This document shows positions 6,016 through 7,772 of a DNA stretch of 7,772 nucleotides, in pieces. Positions within the stretch are counted from its first letter, which is position 1; every line of letters starts with the position of its first letter. Origin of the DNA: Eubacteriales bacterium (GTDB lineage: Bacteria; Bacillota; Clostridia; Christensenellales; CAG-138); contig JAUYTF010000253.1 in assembly GCA_030695285.1 (NCBI GenBank), positions 1-7,772 of the forward strand, in the 5' to 3' direction. Below the pieces are notes generated by a model that worked only from the letters and a program-made list of their open reading frames with translations, was not told where the DNA came from and made no database searches. The translations under genes were made by a program, and so were the position numbers.

Positions 6016-7041
6016 ATGGACGAACGCCTGATCAGCTCCTCGATGTGCGAGGAGGAAACAAAAACCGAATATTCCCTTCGCCCGCGTACGCTCGGCGAAT
6101 ACATAGGTCAGTACGCGGTGAAGGATCATATGCGCATTTACATCGACGCGGCGCTCAAACGCGGCGAACCGCTGGATCATGCGATCTTTTACGGCCCGCC
6201 GGGGCTGGGGAAGACGACGCTGGCAGGCATCGTAGCCAACGAGATGGGCGTGGCTCTGCGCGTCACCAGCGGACCTGCCATCACGCATGCTGGCGATCTT
6301 GCGGCGCTTCTGACCAATTTAGCGCCCGGCGATGTATTGTTTATCGACGAGATCCACCGCCTTAATGCAAATGTGGAAGAGGTGCTGTATCCGGCGATGG
6401 AGGACTTCGCGCTCGATATCATCATCGGAAAAGGCCCCTCCGCGCGGAGCATTCGGCTGGATCTGCCAAAGTTTACACTCGTGGGCGCGACCACGCGAAT
6501 GGGGCTTTTGACATCCCCGCTGCGCGACCGCTTCGGCATCAAAGAGCAGCTTGCAATGTATGACGCACCATCGCTGCAGGAGATCATCGTGCGCAGCGCG
6601 CGCATACTGGGCATCACCATTTCCGACGAGGGCGCGGTGGAGATCGGCGCGCGTGCGCGGGGTACGCCGCGTGTGGCAAACCGGCTTCTCAAACGGATCC
6701 GTGACTATGCGGAGGTGCGCAAGGACGGTCTGATCGATCTCGAGTCGGCAAAAGAGGGACTGGACATGCTCGGCGTGGACGAGCTGGGGCTGGATGCGAT
6801 CGACAGGCATATGCTGCAGACGATGATCGTAAAGTTTTGCGGCAGACCGGTTGGGCTCGATACCATTGCAGCAGCGACGGGCGAGGACGCAACCACGATT
6901 GAAGATGTTTATGAACCATATCTGCTACGGCTCGGATTCATTGCGCGGACGCCGCGCGGGCGTATCGTCATGCCCGCGGGATACGCGCATATGGGATACC
7001 AAAGCGACACGCAGCAGCTGAGACTGGAGGTTGAAGAATGA
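6016..7041 (+). CDS. ruvB: Holliday junction branch migration ATPase RuvB
   Basis: RuvB is the hexameric AAA+ motor that pulls DNA through the RuvA-junction complex. The 341-residue product is full length. Visible motifs are Walker [10 protein letters not shown] (60-68), Walker B LFIDEIH (108-114), sensor 1 GATTR (157-161), the arginine finger in PLRDRFG (Arg170), the sensor 2 region [10 protein letters not shown] (216-225), and the C-terminal winged helix with ARTPRGR (310-316). AGGA (6007-6010) sits five bases before the ATG. The stop codon overlaps the start of the next gene by four bases (ATGA), so the two are translationally coupled. All key residues are intact. Confidence 0.97.
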   Translation: MDERLISSSMCEEETKTEYSLRPRTLGEYIGQYAVKDHMRIYIDAALKRGEPLDHAIFYGPPGLGKTTLAGIVANEMGVALRVTSGPAITHAGDLAALLTNLAPGDVLFIDEIHRLNANVEEVLYPAMEDFALDIIIGKGPSARSIRLDLPKFTLVGATTRMGLLTSPLRDRFGIKEQLAMYDAPSLQEIIVRSARILGITISDEGAVEIGARARGTPRVANRLLKRIRDYAEVRKDGLIDLESAKEGLDMLGVDELGLDAIDRHMLQTMIVKFCGRPVGLDTIAAATGEDATTIEDVYEPYLLRLGFIARTPRGRIVMPAGYAHMGYQSDTQQLRLEVEE

Positions 7042-7772
7042 GACGAAGAGATATGAAGCTCCTTCTGGAAGAACGCTTTGAGCGCATTGCGCTGCTGGAA
7101 ACGCGCATCGACACCATGGATCAGCTGGTGGAAGGCTACCGCGCGCGCGAACAATCCGTGTTTGATACGCTGCAAGCCGCGAAAGAAAACGCAGCAATCG
7201 CGCTGCAAGAAGCAAAGGCGGAGGGCGAGCGGCTCAAAGCGGAGGCGGAAGCAGTGCTGGCCGAAACGGAGCAGATGCGCCAGAGTGCGAGAAATGAAGC
7301 GGAAGCAGTGCTCGCCGAAGCGATCTCCGCCGCAAAAGAGCTAAAGCTCGAAGCGGAACGCAGCGCGATTGAGATGACGGCAACGGTCAAAGCGGACAGC
7401 GAACGAATGCTGCGCGACGCGGAGATCATCAAGCGCGAATACGAAGAGATGGTGGATTCATTCAACGCCATGCTCGAACAAAACGCCAGTGAGCTGGAGA
7501 TCACCGCTGCGCGCTTTGCCGAATTCGTAAAAAACCGCAGGATTGATACGGCAGAGACGCAGCTGGACGGGAACGCTTTCTATAAATCCGTCGGCGCGCT
7601 CAACGATGCCGCGTTGCCGGACGCAAGCGAGAATCCGGCCCTCTTGATGCAAAACATATATCGGATTCAAAACCGCCCCCTTCCGGAAGACCGGCTGGAG
7701 GCTGGCACGACTGAGAAGCAGGCAGCAGCCGAATTTGAGCCGCAGAGCGAGCCAGGCGCGCGGGGAACCGGA
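7038..7772 (+). CDS. DivIVA-like coiled-coil protein, partial at the right edge
   Basis: The frame is open from ATG at 7038 to the window edge: 245 codons with no stop. The start overlaps the ruvB stop as ATGA, with GGAGG (7026-7030) seven bases ahead inside ruvB. Residues 1-168 are almost wholly helical and highly charged, predicted to be a long coiled coil. The segments [20 protein letters not shown] (30-49), the EAEAVLAE repeats (69-112) and [15 protein letters not shown] (133-147) resemble the central and second coiled coils of DivIVA proteins, which scaffold cell poles and division sites. The usual DivIVA N-terminal membrane-binding segment (ending in a VDxFLD-like motif) is absent. After 170 the chain becomes looser, with YKSVGALND (182-190) and [15 protein letters not shown] (204-218), then a Glu-, Ala- and Gly-rich tail. 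The role is not known. Co-transcription with ruvCAB hints at chromosome processing or division but does not show it. Confidence 0.8.
   Translation, partial: MRRRDMKLLLEERFERIALLETRIDTMDQLVEGYRAREQSVFDTLQAAKENAAIALQEAKAEGERLKAEAEAVLAETEQMRQSARNEAEAVLAEAISAAKELKLEAERSAIEMTATVKADSERMLRDAEIIKREYEEMVDSFNAMLEQNASELEITAARFAEFVKNRRIDTAETQLDGNAFYKSVGALNDAALPDASENPALLMQNIYRIQNRPLPEDRLEAGTTEKQAAAEFEPQSEPGARGTG
7242..7319 (+). repeat. Internal duplication of 24 bases, 54 bases apart, in the coiled-coil gene
   Basis: Positions 7242-7265 and 7296-7319 match at 22 of 24 bases and encode the same peptide EAEAVLAE. The 54-base offset equals 18 codons. Weaker copies in the same phase occur one unit earlier (NAAIALQE, residues 51-58) and one later (EAERSAIE, residues 105-112). 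The protein therefore carries about four 18-residue units. Confidence 0.75.

Noticed and set aside
5266..6288. 340-codon open frame on the minus strand across ruvC, ruvA and ruvB
   Set aside because: It overlaps three certain genes and their ribosome sites, and its translation is Arg/His/Cys rich with no recognisable motif.
7136..7504. Ser/Ala-rich 122-codon frame on the minus strand
   Set aside because: It is the antisense of the Ala/Glu-rich coiled-coil gene, and its composition follows directly from that repeat.

Overview
The window reads as chromosomal DNA of a Bacillota species, most likely class Clostridia. The GC content looks to be in the mid-50s by eye and is even across all genes. 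Supporting signs are strong GGAGG-type ribosome sites, extended -10 promoters, a Gram-positive style lipoprotein, an N5-(carboxyethyl)ornithine synthase like the lactococcal enzyme, a DivIVA-like coiled-coil gene, and a complete ruvC-ruvA-ruvB set. Bacilli normally use RecU in place of RuvC, so the presence of RuvC argues for Clostridia. The genus cannot be named from the sequence alone.

Layout: (1) Positions 1-87 lie downstream of the first gene. They hold a weak hairpin and a short stretch that may be an insertion-sequence end. (2) Positions 88-1062, minus strand, encode an N5-(carboxyethyl)ornithine synthase family oxidoreductase. (3) Positions 1063-1345 are a divergent intergenic region of 283 bases. 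It holds the ribosome site of the minus-strand gene, a GC-rich dyad in an AT-rich setting, and an extended -10 promoter for the rightward gene with an inverted repeat over its weak -35. (4) Positions 1346-4663 encode a large surface lipoprotein with four lamin-tail (LTD) domains, a chitobiase-C-terminal-like module and a C-terminal CotH-type kinase domain. A clear intrinsic terminator follows. (5) From a good promoter at 4818-4846 runs a tight rightward operon of ruvC, ruvA and ruvB, plus a gene overlapping ruvB by four bases. That last gene encodes a DivIVA-like coiled-coil protein and runs off the right edge.

RuvA and RuvB form the motor that branch-migrates Holliday junctions, and RuvC cuts them. 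The fourth gene is translationally coupled to ruvB and looks like a DivIVA relative without the usual N-terminal membrane-binding segment, so its tie to recombination or division is open. The lipoprotein is a separate unit, predicted to sit on the outer face of the membrane. The oxidoreductase is cytoplasmic and transcribed away from it, possibly under shared control from the intergenic dyad.

Most of the window is ordinary. The parts most worth a second look are the DivIVA-like gene with its 18-residue repeat, the LTD4-CotH lipoprotein, and the structured divergent intergenic region.
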